DNA from: Pseudacidovorax sp. RU35E
GTDB taxonomy: Bacteria; Pseudomonadota; Gammaproteobacteria; Burkholderiales; Burkholderiaceae_C
Direction of reading: 5' to 3'
Length of the DNA: 64,000 nucleotides
Assembly (NCBI RefSeq): GCF_900156165.1
Contig: NZ_FTMY01000004.1
Coordinates: 62,001 to 126,000 of the forward strand
In this document: piece after piece, positions 62,379 to 64,000 of the stretch
How the letters are laid out: every line of letters begins with the position of its first letter
How positions within the stretch are numbered: position 1 is the first letter of the stretch
Position numbers and translations under genes: made by a program
Notes under the pieces: generated by a model
Told to the model about the DNA's origin: nothing
Databases searched by the model: none
What the model saw: only the letters and a program-made list of their open reading frames with translations

Positions 62379-63515
62379 TCAGGCCACCCGGCGTTGGCTT
62401 TGCGCACGGCGGGCGGCGGCGCGCTCGGCCACCAGGGCGCGGGTGCGCGGGATCAGCTCGCGGCCGTAGTCCAGCGCGTCCTCCAGCGGATCGAAGCCGC
62501 GGATGAGGAAGGTGGTGACGCCCAGCTCCCAGTAGTCGAGCAGCGCCTCGGCCACCTGTTCGGGCGTGCCGACCAGGCCGGTGCTGTTGGAGCGGCCACC
62601 GGTCTCCTGCGCGATGGATGTCCAAAGGCGCTTGTCCACGCGTGGGCCCTGATCGGCGGCTGCGAGCAGGCGGCGCGCGCCTTCGCTCTGTTGCGGACCG
62701 CCGCGCGAATAGCCGGCCACCACGCGCAGGCGGCGCGTCTCTTCGAGGATGCGGTCGGCGCGGGCCCAGGCCGCGGCTTCGGTCTCGGCCAGTACGGGCC
62801 GGAAGGAGACCGAGAAGTTGACCTGCCGGCCATGGCGTGCGGCCTCGGCGCGCACGCGCGTGGTCAGCTCGCGGGCCTGGTCCAGCGACTCGCCCCACAG
62901 GGCGTAGACGTCCGCATGCTTGCCGGCCACCTTCAGCGCCGCCTCGGAAGCGCCGCCGAAGTACACCGGCACATGGGGCAGGTCGTCCTGCGTCTGCACC
63001 GGCTTGACCTCGGAGAAGGCGTTCTCGGCCTGGTAGTGGTCGCCGTGGTGGTGGAAAGGCCGCTCGGCGGTCCACACTTTGCGCAGCACCTGCAGGTATT
63101 CGTCGGTGCGGGCATAGCGCTGGTCGTGGTTGAGCCAGTCACCGTCGCGGCGCTGCTCTTCGTCCGAGCCGCCGGAGATGTAGTGCACGGCCAGGCGACC
63201 GCCGGTGTACTGGTCCAGCGTGGCGAACTGCCGGGCCGCCAGCGTGGGCGCCACGAAGCCGGGCCGGTGCGCCAGCATGAAGTGGATGCGCTCGGTCACG
63301 CTGGCTGCGTAGGCCACGGTGAGCGTGGCGTCGGGGCTGGTGGAATGGTGAGGCACCAGGATGCGGTCGAAGCCGGCCTGCTCGTGCGCCTGCGCGAAGG
63401 CCCGCACGTAGTCGCGGTCGATGGCGGGGCCGCGCGGCGCATGCGTCTCCGAGACCTTCTGGGTCTGGATCATGCCGATGAACTGGACCTGGTCGTCGGT
63501 GGGGGTGTGGCTCAT
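62379..63515 (-). CDS. ssuD: Alkanesulfonate monooxygenase-type flavoenzyme (SsuD, LLM family)
   Basis: 378 residues, the usual length of SsuD. FIGMIQTQKVSETHAPRGP, HEQAGFDRILVPHHSTSPD, LAHRPGFVAPTLAARQFATLDQYTGGRLAVHYISGGSDEEQRRDGD, ENAFSEVKPVQTQDDLPHVPVYFGGASEAALKVAGKHADVYALWGE: a close match to the SsuD pattern. FMNH2-dependent cleavage of an alkanesulfonate to aldehyde plus sulfite. The SsuE-type FMN reductase gene is not in the window. Its place next to two sulfonate receptors supports the function. Confidence 0.9.
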   Translation of the reverse strand: MSHTPTDDQVQFIGMIQTQKVSETHAPRGPAIDRDYVRAFAQAHEQAGFDRILVPHHSTSPDATLTVAYAASVTERIHFMLAHRPGFVAPTLAARQFATLDQYTGGRLAVHYISGGSDEEQRRDGDWLNHDQRYARTDEYLQVLRKVWTAERPFHHHGDHYQAENAFSEVKPVQTQDDLPHVPVYFGGASEAALKVAGKHADVYALWGESLDQARELTTRVRAEAARHGRQVNFSVSFRPVLAETEAAAWARADRILEETRRLRVVAGYSRGGPQQSEGARRLLAAADQGPRVDKRLWTSIAQETGGRSNSTGLVGTPEQVAEALLDYWELGVTTFLIRGFDPLEDALDYGRELIPRTRALVAERAAARRAQSQRRVA

Positions 63516-63552
63516 GGATGGCTTTCTGGACGGGTGAAGAGGGGATGCGGCC

Positions 63553-64000
63553 TCAGGCCGCGGAAGGCGCGCCGGCACGCAGCGCGGCGTCGAAGCGCCG
63601 GTCCCACAGCGGGCGCACGTCGGCGGGGCCGTCCAGCACGCCCAGGCGCAGGAAGGTGTCCGCCACGTCCTGGTGGCTGCGCACGGCGGCATCGCTCACG
63701 CCCACCAGGGCGTAGTCGTCGCTGCGGCGGTTGAAGAGCTCGACGATGTCGCCGACCGGGATCCGGGTCTCGGCCGACTGCGTGCGCGCATAGGCCAGGA
63801 AGTTGCCGTTGACCCAGGCATAGGCCCGCTGCAGCCGCTGCAGGAAGTCGGCGATGGCGGCGCGGCGGCGTGCGTCCTCCAGCGAGCGCGGATTGGCATA
63901 GACCGGGAAGTTGCCCGACAGGTAGCCGACGCCCGTCTTGAGCACCCGCGCGCCATGCTGCAGCCGCGCGATCTGGCCGTTGTAGCCATAGATGGCCCAG
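63553..64000 (-). CDS. ABC transporter substrate-binding protein, SsuA type (partial)
   Basis: C-terminal ~148 residues of a gene that continues past the right edge. Reads WAIYGYNGQIARLQHG, VLKTGVGYLSGNFPVYANPRSLEDARRRAAIADFLQRLQRAYAWVNGNFLAYARTQSAE, then VADTFLRLGVLDGPADVRPLWDRRF. This is the C-terminal lobe of an SsuA/TauA-like receptor. It is first in this cluster among the genes visible, 37 bases before the SsuD-type gene. Confidence 0.82.
   Translation of the reverse strand, partial: WAIYGYNGQIARLQHGARVLKTGVGYLSGNFPVYANPRSLEDARRRAAIADFLQRLQRAYAWVNGNFLAYARTQSAETRIPVGDIVELFNRRSDDYALVGVSDAAVRSHQDVADTFLRLGVLDGPADVRPLWDRRFDAALRAGAPSAA

Overview
The window is GC-rich, densely coding DNA typical of a Burkholderiales betaproteobacterium, most likely a member of the Comamonadaceae (Variovorax/Acidovorax-like). 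This follows from the codon use, several orphan Bug/TctC-type solute-binding proteins, operons tied together by ATGA start-stop overlaps, and two copies of a structured intergenic repeat. No rRNA, tRNA, CRISPR array, insertion sequence or phage gene was seen. The taxonomic call is inference from style, not from a marker gene.

Left part (1-18.5 kb), right to left unless stated: a heavy-metal RND pump (transporter cut by the window edge, plus its adaptor) beside an exported FGE-fold protein; a dehydrogenase, BKACE cleavage enzyme and TctC binding protein under a divergent LysR regulator; a small protein joining an H-NS-like coil to an antitoxin-like tail; a rightward periplasmic molybdenum aldehyde oxidoreductase (PaoABC type); then a MarR-FUSC-AaeX-AaeA-NodT efflux operon with a palindromic operator in front of marR.

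Middle part (18.8-50.4 kb) is mostly a sulfur-scavenging region. It holds a TauD-like dioxygenase with two tandem binding proteins and an SsuB/SsuC transporter; a frameshifted SsuA-like gene; MetQ-like and TctC-like binding proteins; an SfnB/DszC-like flavin enzyme; a UvrA2-type ATPase; a peptide-type ABC transporter with a fused double ATPase, followed by a TonB-dependent receptor; an OYE-type oxidoreductase divergent from an AraC regulator; and a MetQ-flavoenzyme-flavoenzyme-NtaA-type monooxygenase operon divergent from a MetN-MetI-MetQ transporter whose ATPase lacks the usual C-terminal regulatory domain. A CysB-family LysR regulator follows. A 17-base motif recurs in front of this regulator, the MetNIQ/MetQ pair and the SsuA-like gene, suggesting one regulon.

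Right part (50.7-64 kb): a small lipoprotein, a CHASE3-only membrane protein, an ArsB-like transporter, an MFS transporter and a calcineurin-type phosphoesterase, then the second repeat copy, a large exported PAP2 phosphatase with an autotransporter-like tail, a broken GGDEF fragment, a trypsin-like protease, a cold-shock protein with a clear terminator, and finally a second sulfonate cluster (two SsuA-type binding proteins, an SsuD-type monooxygenase and a class II aldolase) running off the right edge.
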